From Litoreibacter ponti (GTDB lineage: Bacteria; Pseudomonadota; Alphaproteobacteria; Rhodobacterales; Rhodobacteraceae), in assembly GCF_003054285.1 (NCBI RefSeq), contig NZ_QBKS01000003.1, forward strand, positions 1 through 64,000: a stretch of DNA of 64,000 nt, in the 5' to 3' direction. This document shows, piece after piece, positions 26,759 through 35,210 of this stretch; the first letter of the stretch is position 1, and every line of letters starts with the position of its first letter. The notes below the pieces were generated by a model, which searched no databases, had not been told where the DNA came from, and saw only the letters and a list, made by a program, of their open reading frames with translations. A program made the position numbers and the translations under genes.

Positions 26759-27565
26759 TTATTCTGCCGGGAGTGGCCTTCCATCGCGCTTGGCCTTTTG
26801 GATTTCATCGTACCGCGTCTCGTATTGCTCAAGCTCGGTGCCCATGAACCTGTCCCAGAACCGGAAATGGACCCCGTAGTTCCCCCGGAACTTGGTGTGG
26901 TGCAGGTTGTGATAAGTGCTGGACGTCAGAAAGCGCAGAAGGCTTTTGTTCAGCCCGCGCGGGTAAACCTCGTAGCCCAGATGCGACTTGAGGTTGTCCA
27001 GAAATCCGTAGATCTGCAGCACTGCCAGCGCGGGCGCATAGAGTGGAAACACCAGCGAAACCGGCACAATCCAGAGCGTCAGCAGCACCGGCTCCGCCCA
27101 GTGAAACGACAGGGATGTCAGCGGGTTCACATCGAGGCTTTTGTGGTGCTCATGGTGAATGCGATGATAGAGGGCCGGGTGATGCAGGGCGCGGTGCACC
27201 CAGTAGAACCAGGCGTCGTCAAACAGCAGCAAGACGGGGAAGGTCAAAACCGCGACACTCCAATGGTGATCGGAAACATCAAGATAGATGCCGGTGAGCC
27301 CCTGCGTTCCGTAATAGGTCAGGACCGCCGCGAATACCGCGTTGACGAAGAGCACATAGAGGCTGTTTTTCAACTCACGGCGGAACTGGGCCGCGTTTGC
27401 GCGGCGAACCAGTTGGATGCGCCAGGCCTTCAGGCGATCGGCGAGCAGATACCAGAAGACGTAATATGCCAATGCGATCAGCGGCACATTGATGGCAACC
27501 GCCGCCAGAAAGCTTTCGGGCACGCGGGCAGCGATTTGGGAGAGCGTTTCAATTATCGGGTGCAT
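26759..27565 (-). CDS. Sterol desaturase/fatty acid hydroxylase family protein
   Basis: The 268-residue membrane enzyme has four hydrophobic regions and the di-iron histidine boxes HRALHH, HRIHHEHH and HNLHH (roughly residues 127-220). This family hydroxylates or desaturates lipids, carotenoids or sterols using O2. It is the last gene of the long minus-strand run that starts with the sensor/regulator genes, only 21 bp after the secreted protein. The neighbouring CrtI-like flavoprotein suggests joint work on a membrane lipid. Confidence 0.85.
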   Translation of the reverse strand: MHPIIETLSQIAARVPESFLAAVAINVPLIALAYYVFWYLLADRLKAWRIQLVRRANAAQFRRELKNSLYVLFVNAVFAAVLTYYGTQGLTGIYLDVSDHHWSVAVLTFPVLLLFDDAWFYWVHRALHHPALYHRIHHEHHKSLDVNPLTSLSFHWAEPVLLTLWIVPVSLVFPLYAPALAVLQIYGFLDNLKSHLGYEVYPRGLNKSLLRFLTSSTYHNLHHTKFRGNYGVHFRFWDRFMGTELEQYETRYDEIQKAKRDGRPLPAE

Positions 27566-27586
27566 GAGCTTGGACCTCGAGGCAGA

Positions 27587-27922
27587 TCAACGGGTCAGGA
27601 TCAGCACGGCGCCGTCAGCAGCCTGTGCGCGGTAGCCACCTTCGATGGGCTGGATCGCCATGCATCGCTCGCCGCTCCCGCGAAGCCCGTTGAGACACAG
27701 TGCACCGTCAACGTCGCGCCAGGAGACCTTGCGCGATCTCATTCCCATTTTCATCTGCCCGGTCCCGTCGGGGGCAAGTGTCATCTGCATGGACCGGCCC
27801 TGTCCGTTATTGGCGTTCCAGGGTTTGCCGTCCGCAATGCGCGCGACATCGGCATAGGCAGGTGCCGCGAGCGATATGCAAATGAAGGCAACGGCCAACT
27901 GTACTGTGAGGGAAGCTTTCAT
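27587..27922 (-). CDS. Small secreted protein of unknown function
   Basis: The 111-residue protein starts MKASLTVQLAVAFICISLA with a signal peptide cleaved near APAYAD. The mature part is polar and carries two cysteines (LCLNGLRGSGERCMAIQ) that could form a disulfide. GAAAGGA before the ATG at 27922 decides the start. It lies between a single-TM protein and a fatty acid hydroxylase gene downstream of a two-component system, so it may be a periplasmic partner of the sensor. Confidence 0.7.
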   Translation of the reverse strand: MKASLTVQLAVAFICISLAAPAYADVARIADGKPWNANNGQGRSMQMTLAPDGTGQMKMGMRSRKVSWRDVDGALCLNGLRGSGERCMAIQPIEGGYRAQAADGAVLILTR

Positions 27923-27965
27923 GTCGTGGTCCTTTCTGGTGGTTTCAGGGAGACACACTCACTCG

Positions 27966-28085
27966 TCAAAACATCAAAGCGCGCGTCGCGTAGACGCCGG
28001 ACAGGAAGGCGATGATCAAAAGCGCAGCGATGACCCATCGCTCAGGCTTGCTCAGGCGCGGAGATGGAGGGCGCTCGTCGCTCAA
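27966..28085 (-). CDS. 39-residue single-TM protein coupled to the sensor kinase
   Basis: This short frame is easy to miss. It begins at a TTG that overlaps the kinase stop as TTGA and encodes a proline/charged N terminus (SDERPPSPRLSKPERW), one hydrophobic helix (VIAALLIIAFLSGVYA) and the end TRALMF. Translational coupling and the clean TM design support a real small membrane protein, possibly a kinase modulator. No family is recognised. Confidence 0.6.
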   Translation of the reverse strand: MSDERPPSPRLSKPERWVIAALLIIAFLSGVYATRALMF

Positions 28086-29434
28086 GCCGGCGCGCCTTCG
28101 GGTGCGAAGGTCAACGTGGCTTTCAGACCGTTTGGAGCGTTCGCGGACAACTCAAGGGAGCCCGATTGACGGGTCATCAACTCGCCTGCGATCGCAAGGC
28201 CAAGCCCGAAACCGCCCTTGTCGGCGTTGTCCCCTGACGCGACCGCCGGAAGCCGATTGAACGGCTGCTGCACGAACGCCATGAGATCTTGCGGAATACC
28301 GGGGCCTTTGTCGGCGATGACTACTTTTGCCCGGCCAGATGCCACGTCGGTCCCGACAATTACCGTGGCTTCGCCCGCATGCTTGGCGGCGTTGCTGAGC
28401 AGGTTGTCGAGGACGCGCATGGTCAACGTGATGTCGCAGCAGACCACAACCCTGTCCGAGCGGAGCAGCGAGACGCGATGGCCCTGATCAAGGAACCCGT
28501 CCACCACGGTTTGACACAGAGCGGTCAGGTCGGTCCTTTCGAGCGACACCGTGTGGTGAGCGCTGCGCATGAAGCTCAGCGCATCGTCGATCATCTTCTC
28601 TAGCGTTGAAAGGTCCCGCTCGAACGCATGGCCCTCACCGGCGAGATCGATGGTTTCAAGGCGCAACCGCAACCGGGTCAGCGGCGTGCGCATATCGTGG
28701 CTGATGGAAGCAAGTGTTCGCGACCGGTCGTCGATGAGCTGACGCAATTCCTGCTGCATCTTGTTGAAGGCGATGATCGCCTGCCGCACCTCCAGCGCGC
28801 CTTCCTCCGGGATGCTTGGCGCGGAGATGTCGCGCGCGAAGGTGTTTGTCGCGGCCGACAGCCGCACAATGGGCGCGACCAGCCACCCGCCTGCCCAGAT
28901 CGACAGAAGCATCAGGGGCAACGCCAGCAGGCTCAGAGCCAGCAGGCTGGCCACCCTGGGCATCGTGCGCGCGATCAGGTCGGGCTGCGGGGTGAAGACC
29001 AGCCAGCGACCATCCGCGAGCGGGCTGGCAAGACCAAAGGGCTGTACGCGCGGCGCGGGTGGCCAACCTGCATCTTCGGCCAGCGTGAAGGGGATCACTG
29101 TGTCCGCGATGCCGGTCGGAATTGTCTGCGCAATCAGGCGGTCGACCTCGGGCAGGGGGGCTCCGTCAGGGGCACTGGCGGCGAGGGAGAACCGGGGGTC
29201 GATCTGAACGAGCCTTTCAAAACCGGGCGCACCGTCATCCACCAATTGCAGGGCCACGAGCATCGGGTCCGACAAGTCGCGGATGACCTCTGACCGGCGA
29301 TCCGGCTCGCTGGACAGATGGAGCATAAAGCCCAGCGTCACGGCATGAGCGAGCACCTGAGTGCCCACCAGAAGCACGATGATTTGCGTCCTGATCCCCA
29401 GGGACGCCCTGAAGCTGTGCAGTCGGCCGATCAT
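28082..29434 (-). CDS. Sensor histidine kinase, EnvZ/OmpR-type
   Basis: The 450-residue inner-membrane kinase has a first TM at residues 16-40, a periplasmic sensor region to about 155 and a second TM near 160-190. HAMP, HisKA with H246 (ASISHDMRTPLTRLR) and a HATPase domain with DNLLSNAAKHA, DKGPGIP and GFGLGLA follow. It is coupled to the response regulator upstream (ATGA overlap) and to the 39-residue TM protein downstream (TTGA overlap). The stimulus is unknown; the adjacent secreted protein and lipid enzyme suggest envelope sensing. Confidence 0.9.
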   Translation of the reverse strand: MIGRLHSFRASLGIRTQIIVLLVGTQVLAHAVTLGFMLHLSSEPDRRSEVIRDLSDPMLVALQLVDDGAPGFERLVQIDPRFSLAASAPDGAPLPEVDRLIAQTIPTGIADTVIPFTLAEDAGWPPAPRVQPFGLASPLADGRWLVFTPQPDLIARTMPRVASLLALSLLALPLMLLSIWAGGWLVAPIVRLSAATNTFARDISAPSIPEEGALEVRQAIIAFNKMQQELRQLIDDRSRTLASISHDMRTPLTRLRLRLETIDLAGEGHAFERDLSTLEKMIDDALSFMRSAHHTVSLERTDLTALCQTVVDGFLDQGHRVSLLRSDRVVVCCDITLTMRVLDNLLSNAAKHAGEATVIVGTDVASGRAKVVIADKGPGIPQDLMAFVQQPFNRLPAVASGDNADKGGFGLGLAIAGELMTRQSGSLELSANAPNGLKATLTFAPEGAPA

Positions 29435-30150
29435 CGTATGACCTCCTGCACCTTGAGCGCGAAGACATAGCCACCGTTGCGCACGGTCTTGATGATCTCG
29501 GGGCGCGCTGGATCATGTTCGATCTTTTGCCGGATGCGGCTGATCAGCGTGTCGATGCTGCGATCGTAGGGCTCGACCTGACGCTGCTGGGTGATCAAGA
29601 CCAGTTTGTCGCGGCTTAGCACCTGACCCGCCTGTTCGCACAACACGCGCACCAGATCGAACTCGGCGCTGGTCAGCAAGACGAGGGAGCCGTTCGGGTC
29701 CACAAGCCGGCGCGACAAAGTATCAAGCTGCCAGCCGTCAAACTCCAAAAGGACGTCGCGGTTGTGCGTCGGGAACTGTTGGGCCCGGCGCAGCACCGCT
29801 TCGATCCGGGCCAGCAATTCCTGGGTGTTAAAGGGTTTGGCCAGATAGTCGTCAGCGCCCAGTTTCAAGGCGTTTACCTTGTCGCCGACCTCTGCCAGGG
29901 CGGTGAGCATGATGATTGGCATGCTATGCGTGGTGCGGACCTGATCGATGATATCAAAGCCGTTGTCGCCCGGCAGCATGACATCAAGCACGATAAGGTC
30001 GGGCGGCGCTGCGGCAAGTTGCGCGCGAACCGCATCGGAGGTCATCACGGCAGAGGCACAATAGCCCGCGGCCCCAAGGGCGTTGGTGACCATTTCGGCG
30101 ATATCCTCGTCATCCTCGACGAGCAGGATCTGCTTTCGCTCAGAAGTCAT
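29431..30150 (-). CDS. OmpR family response regulator
   Basis: The 239-residue regulator has a receiver domain with phospho-acceptor D56 (LIVLDVMLPG), the acidic pair in VEDDED, and a KPF motif after DDYLA. A C-terminal winged helix includes SRLVDPNGSLVLLTSAEFDLV and DRSIDTLISRIRQKIE. The start is uncertain: ATG at 30150 gives a normal-length protein, ATG at 30195 adds 15 residues. Its partner is the kinase overlapping its stop. It may control this operon and the exporter upstream. Confidence 0.88.
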   Translation of the reverse strand: MTSERKQILLVEDDEDIAEMVTNALGAAGYCASAVMTSDAVRAQLAAAPPDLIVLDVMLPGDNGFDIIDQVRTTHSMPIIMLTALAEVGDKVNALKLGADDYLAKPFNTQELLARIEAVLRRAQQFPTHNRDVLLEFDGWQLDTLSRRLVDPNGSLVLLTSAEFDLVRVLCEQAGQVLSRDKLVLITQQRQVEPYDRSIDTLISRIRQKIEHDPARPEIIKTVRNGGYVFALKVQEVIR

Positions 30151-30306
30151 AACCGGTTGATGTCCTGGTCCGGGAGCTCGTGTGGCTTTGTTCATTGGAC
30201 CACACTCACTGCGTTCAATCACGAAGGGTTCTGTGACGAATTGTGGCTCTCGTTGCGGCGCGCATGCGGCTGCACCACAACGTCTGCGCCCCCGCGGCCA
30301 TCGCTC

Positions 30307-31029
30307 TTACGGCTCGACAAGTTGCAGGGGCGACGACGACTGCATGACGTCCTTGACCACACGGCCTTCCTCCAGCGTGATGATCCGGTCTGCCAGTTCA
30401 AGGATGCGGTTGTCATGGGTCACCATGACAGTTGTCGTGTTGCGTTGAATGCCGAGCGCCTTGAGCATTTCGACCACGGTTCGCCCGGACTCCTTGTCGA
30501 GCGCCGCCGTCGGCTCGTCGGCAAAGATCACCTTGGGGTTCGAGACCAAAGCCCGCGCCACCGCAACCCGCTGCTTTTGCCCACCAGACAGATTGCCGGG
30601 CAAATAGTCGAGCCGGTCCGCCAGCCCAAGCAGCGACAGCATGTGATGCGCCGCGGCCAGTTGCTTGCCGGGGTCACCGCGGCCGTGCACCTGCAGGCCC
30701 ATCAAGACATTTTGCGTGGCGGTCAGGCTTTCATGCAGATTATGGGCCTGAAAGATGAACCCCAGCTGGCGACGCAACGCCACGAACTGCGCCTCCGTCG
30801 CGCCGTTCAGCTCCGTTCCGAGCAGCCTGACGCTGCCATCGTGAACCTCTCGCAGGCAGCCCATAAGCGTCAGTACCGTGGTCTTGCCGGACCCGGACGG
30901 GCCCATCAACACGGTCAGCTTTCCCGGCGCGATTTCGAGGTTTACGTCCCAGATGGCCTGTTTGCGCGCTTCTCCTGTGCCAAAGAAGTGGTTGAGGCCG
31001 GATGCGATGATGGGTGATGTCTCGGCCAT
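30307..31029 (-). CDS. ABC exporter ATP-binding subunit, DevA-like
   Basis: This 240-residue ATPase has Walker A GPSGSGKTT, signature LSGGQKQRVAVARAL and Walker B VIFADEP. Sequence and neighbours match the DevA/MacB-type ATPases that drive FtsX-family exporters. The ATG at 31029 overlaps the permease stop as ATGA; a TTG one codon earlier is unlikely. It ends the DevBCA exporter operon. Confidence 0.87.
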   Translation of the reverse strand: MAETSPIIASGLNHFFGTGEARKQAIWDVNLEIAPGKLTVLMGPSGSGKTTVLTLMGCLREVHDGSVRLLGTELNGATEAQFVALRRQLGFIFQAHNLHESLTATQNVLMGLQVHGRGDPGKQLAAAHHMLSLLGLADRLDYLPGNLSGGQKQRVAVARALVSNPKVIFADEPTAALDKESGRTVVEMLKALGIQRNTTTVMVTHDNRILELADRIITLEEGRVVKDVMQSSSPLQLVEP

Positions 31030-32204
31030 CAAAACAGGTCCGCTGGATCCGCGCCCGCCAGACGACGGGTCGCAATGGCGCCAGATAGGGAACAGGCCAC
31101 GACGGTTCCCACGAACACGCTTATGATGCGCGCGCCGTCCATCTCCACCGGCAAGCCGGTGGCGGCGCTCATCCCCATATACAACAGGACCGAGACCGCC
31201 AGCCCGGGTACGAAGCCGAAGATCGCGAGCACCAGCGCCTCCTCGAAGACGATGCCCAGAAAGAAGGGCTGACCGTACCCCATCGCCTTGAATGTCGCGT
31301 ATTCGCTGAGATGATCGGCGACATCGGTGGACAGCACCTGATAGACGATCACGATGCCCACGATGATGCCGATCAGCACCCCGAAGCCAAAGATGATACC
31401 TGTGGGCCGCTCTGTGGTCTGATAGGCGAGGTCGGCGCTTGCGGCGGCCTCCAGCGATTGGACCTTGACCGCATCTGCTGGCAGGACCTTGCGCAGGGAT
31501 GCGACCACGTCTTCGACCGCCGCGCCCTCGCTGACGTTCAGCAATATGTGGTTGGGCGCGCCACTGCTGCGGTTTGGAAAGAAGCGCAGGAAGGTTTGGT
31601 CCGACACAAAAAGCGTCCCGTCCGCCGAAAAGCCGCCGCCCATCTCAAGCGTGCCGACGGCGGTCAGTGTCTGGCCTTTGATTTCGAACGGAAACGGGTT
31701 GCCTGCGCGCAAGCTGTCGAACGCCCCCTTCGACACCCCGCGCGTGGCGGTGTCGATCAGAGCGGTGTTTTCGGGGATCAGCAGGTCGAACTGTGCCGCG
31801 ATGTCCGGTGTCACGAAGGCCGCGCCCTGGTTGGTCAGGCCGAACGTCTGCAGCGTCGCGGTGCTGCCGCCCGCGAGTTGGAACTCGAGATTTCCGATGT
31901 AGAGTTCGGTACCGGAGGCGACACCTGCCACACCAAGCGACTGGAACAGGCGGCTGCGGGCGACGTTGCTGCCATCAGTCAACGTATTTGCATCCTCGGA
32001 GGACACCATGATGTCCGCCTCGAAAAACCCGTAGGGTGCAATGGTCGAGCTGTTCAACGCGCCAAGGATGCCCAGCTGCATGAACACAAGCAGCGTGGCA
32101 AAAGCGACCCCGGCAATGGCGGCTGCAAAGCGGGTTTTGCTATGCGACAACTGCAGCCACCCGATGGGCAATCGCCCAAATAGACTTTGCAGCAGGCGGC
32201 TCAT
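31029..32204 (-). CDS. ABC exporter permease, DevC-like (FtsX family)
   Basis: The 391-residue protein has four helices in the FtsX arrangement: one at residues 25-50, then a periplasmic domain to about 265, then three C-terminal helices. The N-terminal GWLQLSHSKTRFAAAIAGVAFA pattern is typical of DevC. With its DevB-like adaptor and DevA-like ATPase it forms a tripartite exporter, which in cyanobacteria moves glycolipids. It overlaps both neighbours by ATGA. Confidence 0.87.
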   Translation of the reverse strand: MSRLLQSLFGRLPIGWLQLSHSKTRFAAAIAGVAFATLLVFMQLGILGALNSSTIAPYGFFEADIMVSSEDANTLTDGSNVARSRLFQSLGVAGVASGTELYIGNLEFQLAGGSTATLQTFGLTNQGAAFVTPDIAAQFDLLIPENTALIDTATRGVSKGAFDSLRAGNPFPFEIKGQTLTAVGTLEMGGGFSADGTLFVSDQTFLRFFPNRSSGAPNHILLNVSEGAAVEDVVASLRKVLPADAVKVQSLEAAASADLAYQTTERPTGIIFGFGVLIGIIVGIVIVYQVLSTDVADHLSEYATFKAMGYGQPFFLGIVFEEALVLAIFGFVPGLAVSVLLYMGMSAATGLPVEMDGARIISVFVGTVVACSLSGAIATRRLAGADPADLF

Positions 32205-33427
32205 TGGGACCTGGTCGTATCGATCCGCACGATGGTCTCGAGGTTGGTGTAGCGCCGCGCCTTTTCCGACGAGGGCGCGTCGAGCCTAACGATCACATCG
32301 ACGACCCGTGCGTCGGTATTGGCGGCCGGGTCGTCGGAGGTGATTGATTGCCGGCCAATCTCCAGCCCTATGGCTTGCACGGAGCCCGTCAGTGCGTCGC
32401 CGAGAGCCGCGGCGGTCACGGTTACAGGATCGCCAATGGAGACGCGGCCGATCAGGGTCTGATAGACTTCGGCCTCAACGGTCATTTGCCGGATGTCGCC
32501 AAGATCGAGGATGCCGTCATTGCCGGGCCGCTCGCCCACCTGCGCGTTGATGTCCAGCACGGTGCCGTCTTGCGGCGCGCGGACTATGCTGCGTTCGAGA
32601 TCCCGCTCTGCCCGGGCCAGATCCACGCGCGCAGCCTCAAGATTGGCTTCTGCCACGGCAATGTCTGCCTGGACTGTGCCCGACAGCGCATTGTAGCGCG
32701 ATAGTGTGGCTCGGTAGCGCTCGACGTCGCGGGCGGCCTCGGTGGCGCGGGCGACAACCTCGTCGAAGTCGGCGCGGGTCGTTACGCCGCGATCAAGCAG
32801 GGATGTTGCGCGGGCCAGCTCAATCTCGGTTTGATTGGCGGTTGCTTCGGCCCGCTCCAGATTGGCCGCGGCCTCGGCCCGGCTTGCCCGCACGGTTTCA
32901 CGAGATTGCATCAAGGTGGCCTCCCGCACCTTGATGGTGGCCTCTGCCACCTCGATGGCACTTTCAAGTTCAATGCGATTGTCGAGAATGGCAAGTGTAT
33001 CGCCCCGTTCGACCATGTCTCCGACACCGACCTCAAGCGCGTAGATCCTTGCGTCGCCCGCGCCGTATGGCGTCGCTATGTTGATCACGTCGCCCGCTGG
33101 AATGATGCGCCCCAATGCAACGATGTCGCCCTCGCTGACAACGGCGACTTCTTCTTGGGTGCGGACCTGCTCCAGCGCGACGGCGATAGGGGTCTCGGTG
33201 CCTGCGCCGGGCTCGAGCCCAGTTGTCGCGAAAAATGCCCGCAGGGCAGGGGGCTGAAAATACATCCCCAAAATCCCCCCGACAAACATCGAGAAAATCA
33301 CCAATGGCACGATGCGAAAGCCCAGTTTGCGCAGCGTTGGTTTCGGGGATGCCGCTGGTGACGATGCCTCGAGCCCATTGTCAGCGAGTGGAAGGTCGGG
33401 GGATTGGGCTTGTTCGACAATAGCCAT
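32201..33427 (-). CDS. HlyD-family membrane fusion protein, DevB-like
   Basis: The 408-residue adaptor has one N-terminal TM (LVIFSMFVGGILGMYF, about residues 42-58), a lipoyl/barrel-sandwich region (GDMVERGDTLAILDN), a long coiled coil at about 170-270, and beta-barrel domains. It connects the DevC permease to an outer-membrane channel that is not encoded here. The operon starts next to a divergent TetR gene with a clear operator. Confidence 0.87.
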   Translation of the reverse strand: MAIVEQAQSPDLPLADNGLEASSPAASPKPTLRKLGFRIVPLVIFSMFVGGILGMYFQPPALRAFFATTGLEPGAGTETPIAVALEQVRTQEEVAVVSEGDIVALGRIIPAGDVINIATPYGAGDARIYALEVGVGDMVERGDTLAILDNRIELESAIEVAEATIKVREATLMQSRETVRASRAEAAANLERAEATANQTEIELARATSLLDRGVTTRADFDEVVARATEAARDVERYRATLSRYNALSGTVQADIAVAEANLEAARVDLARAERDLERSIVRAPQDGTVLDINAQVGERPGNDGILDLGDIRQMTVEAEVYQTLIGRVSIGDPVTVTAAALGDALTGSVQAIGLEIGRQSITSDDPAANTDARVVDVIVRLDAPSSEKARRYTNLETIVRIDTTRSQ

Positions 33428-33447
33428 AGTATCAACCTGTGAGACTA

Positions 33448-33471
33448 GTTAATGACACATATGTCACTAAC
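33448..33471. promoter_or_regulatory. TetR operator upstream of DevBCA-like operon
   Basis: Arms GTTAATGACA and TGTCACTAAC are inverted repeats matching at 9 of 10 positions around CATA. The site lies 21 bp from the DevB start and 28 bp from the TetR start, so one repressor can shut both promoters. Confidence 0.65.
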
Positions 33472-33499
33472 GTGGGTAGGTTTCAATGAGAGACACAAA

Positions 33500-34114
33500 A
33501 TGACACAAACCAAGCGACGCCGTCGCAAGGACGCGCGTCCCAGCGATATCATAAATGCTGCAGTTCAGGAGTTCGGCGAAAAAGGCTATTCGGCGACGTC
33601 CGTTGGATCGATCGCGGCCCGCGCTCAGATCGCGCGTTCAACGTTCTATTTGTATTTCGACGATAAAGAGGCGTTGATCCAAGAGGCGTTTCGCGTTCGC
33701 GTGGGGGCGGTCGTGGCAGAAGCGCATTCCTCGACCCAAGCGGAAGATTTGCCCTTCGCGGAGCTCTTTTCGCAAGTCTTGACCTCGGTTTACGCCCGGT
33801 TGGTCGGCCAGGACACCGTCGTGCTGCTGCGTGTTCTGATCGCTGAAGGTCGTCAGTTTCCAGAGCTGACCCGGTTTTACCATGACACGATCTTGAGCGC
33901 CGCACAGACGATGCTGTCCCAGCTGATAGCGCGCGGCATCGCTCAGGGCGAGGTCCGCTCTGATGCGTTGGACTACGACGTCAAAATTCTCATGGCGCCG
34001 GTCATCATGGCCGCCATCTGGCGGCTCACCTTCGAAGATATCGAGACGTTGGACATGCCACGTTTCGTCGACGGCCACGTCAGCCTGCTGACATCTGGAT
34101 TATTGGTTAGGTGA
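33500..34114 (+). CDS. TetR/AcrR family transcriptional regulator
   Basis: The 204-residue protein has a basic leader (TQTKRRRRKDARP), a TetR helix-turn-helix (SATSVGSIAARAQIARSTFYLYFDDKEAL) and a helical ligand domain. The ATG at 33500 follows GAGAG; the frame from 33452 would run through the operator itself. It is divergent from the DevBCA-like exporter and likely represses it until an exported substrate or envelope signal binds. Confidence 0.87.
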   Translation: MTQTKRRRRKDARPSDIINAAVQEFGEKGYSATSVGSIAARAQIARSTFYLYFDDKEALIQEAFRVRVGAVVAEAHSSTQAEDLPFAELFSQVLTSVYARLVGQDTVVLLRVLIAEGRQFPELTRFYHDTILSAAQTMLSQLIARGIAQGEVRSDALDYDVKILMAPVIMAAIWRLTFEDIETLDMPRFVDGHVSLLTSGLLVR

Positions 34115-34362
34115 GGATACAGCTCGGGTTTTTCGTCGATCTCGAATAGGGAAAAGTAACTGCCCTTGACTGGACTGAGCAATTCGATCTGAAACCCAGA
34201 CCCCAGGCGGTCGTATTCAGCAAATACCAGGATAAAACTCGTTTTTCCAGGCATACCTTGAGGTGATTTGCACCGACGCCGCGAAAATCAATTCGTCCTG
34301 TGGGATCAGACCGAAACTGTCAGGGCAGGGGCGCGTGCCAGACCGTTCGGTAATCTTGAAGA

Positions 34363-34379
34363 ATACCAAAATCTGGTAT
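34363..34379. promoter_or_regulatory. ParD operator
   Basis: ATACCA and TGGTAT form a perfect 6-bp inverted repeat with 5 bases between them, 24 bp upstream of the antitoxin start. ParD-type antitoxins repress their own operon through such repeats. Confidence 0.5.
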
Positions 34380-34402
34380 AGATGGGTAACAGGAGGCGCG
34401 AG

Positions 34403-34648
34403 ATGGCTAAGAATACGTCAATATCCCTTGGTGAACACTTCGCAGGTTTCATTGAAGGTCAGGTGGACAACGGGCGTTATGGCTCCGCAAGCGAAGTCGT
34501 AAGGGCCGGCCTGCGCCTTCTTGAAGAAAAGGAAGCGAGGATCGAGGCGCTGAAAGCGGCGCTTATTGAGGGAGAAAAATCGGGCGAACCGCGCGCATTT
34601 GACCGCGATGCGTTTCAGGCAAGGATGCGTCAGACGCATCAATCCTGA
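34403..34648 (+). CDS. parD: ParD-like antitoxin
   Basis: This 81-residue protein has the ribbon-helix-helix start MAKNTSISLGEHFAGFIEGQVDNGRYGSASEVVRAGLRLLEE typical of the CopG/ParD family and an acidic/helical C-terminal toxin-binding tail. AGGAGG precedes the ATG. It overlaps the toxin gene by one base (TGATG). It neutralises ParE and binds the upstream repeat. Confidence 0.9.
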   Translation: MAKNTSISLGEHFAGFIEGQVDNGRYGSASEVVRAGLRLLEEKEARIEALKAALIEGEKSGEPRAFDRDAFQARMRQTHQS

Positions 34649-34938
34649 TGACATCGCCTTATCTGCTCTCGCCGCGGGCGGAAAACGATCTCGAAGAGAT
34701 CTGGTTGTACACGGCGAAAGAGTGGTCGCTGGCGCAAGCCGAAAAGTACACCGACGATATCATCAATGCTTTCGAAACCCTGGCAAGCGACGCCAAGTCG
34801 GGATTCCCGGTCGCGGTCCGAAAGGGCTATCTCAGAGCTCCTGTCGGTCGGCACATGATCTATGCCCAACGCCGATCCACCGGCCTCGTCATAGTTCGGA
34901 TTCTTCACCAAAGCATGGACGTGGATCGCCATCTGTAG
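34648..34938 (+). CDS. parE: ParE-like toxin
   Basis: The 96-residue RelE/ParE-superfamily toxin has LSPRAENDLEEIWLYTAKEWS at the N terminus and a C-terminal VIVRILHQSMDVDRHL strand end. ParE toxins inhibit DNA gyrase. It overlaps the antitoxin gene. It sits at the junction between the exporter/sensor block and the FixK-box island, where it may help keep the region. Confidence 0.9.
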   Translation: MTSPYLLSPRAENDLEEIWLYTAKEWSLAQAEKYTDDIINAFETLASDAKSGFPVAVRKGYLRAPVGRHMIYAQRRSTGLVIVRILHQSMDVDRHL

Positions 34939-35135
34939 GGTCGATTAAACGCAACTTTGAAGGTGTCGGGGGCAGAGCCACGAGATTTCTCGTTCAATGC
35001 TCGGCATCTGCTTCGGCGCAGTGCAAAACACTGTTTTATCGACAGTTTACGCGATGAATGGGATGCGCCCTCTGCCCAGAAAAAAACGCGTCATAATCAA
35101 CATTATGTAAAGCTTATAAGGGCTAGCCCGCAGCT

Positions 35136-35149
35136 TTGATACAGGTCAG
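35136..35149 (+). promoter_or_regulatory. FixK/FNR-like box upstream of cytochrome c
   Basis: TTGATACAGGTCAG has one mismatch in the right arm. A -10-like TAGAGA at 35172-35177 is 32 bp from the centre, and the start codon is about 69 bp away, leaving a leader near 27 nt. Confidence 0.45.
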
Positions 35150-35210
35150 TTGGGATAGGCAGATCCGTGTTTAGAGATGGTATTGGAAATCTCGCGAGGC
35201 ACAGAGTCCC

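Noticed and set aside
26372..28015. 547-residue plus-strand open frame
   Set aside because: It runs antisense through the fatty acid hydroxylase and secreted protein genes and shows no domain; it is a high-GC shadow frame.
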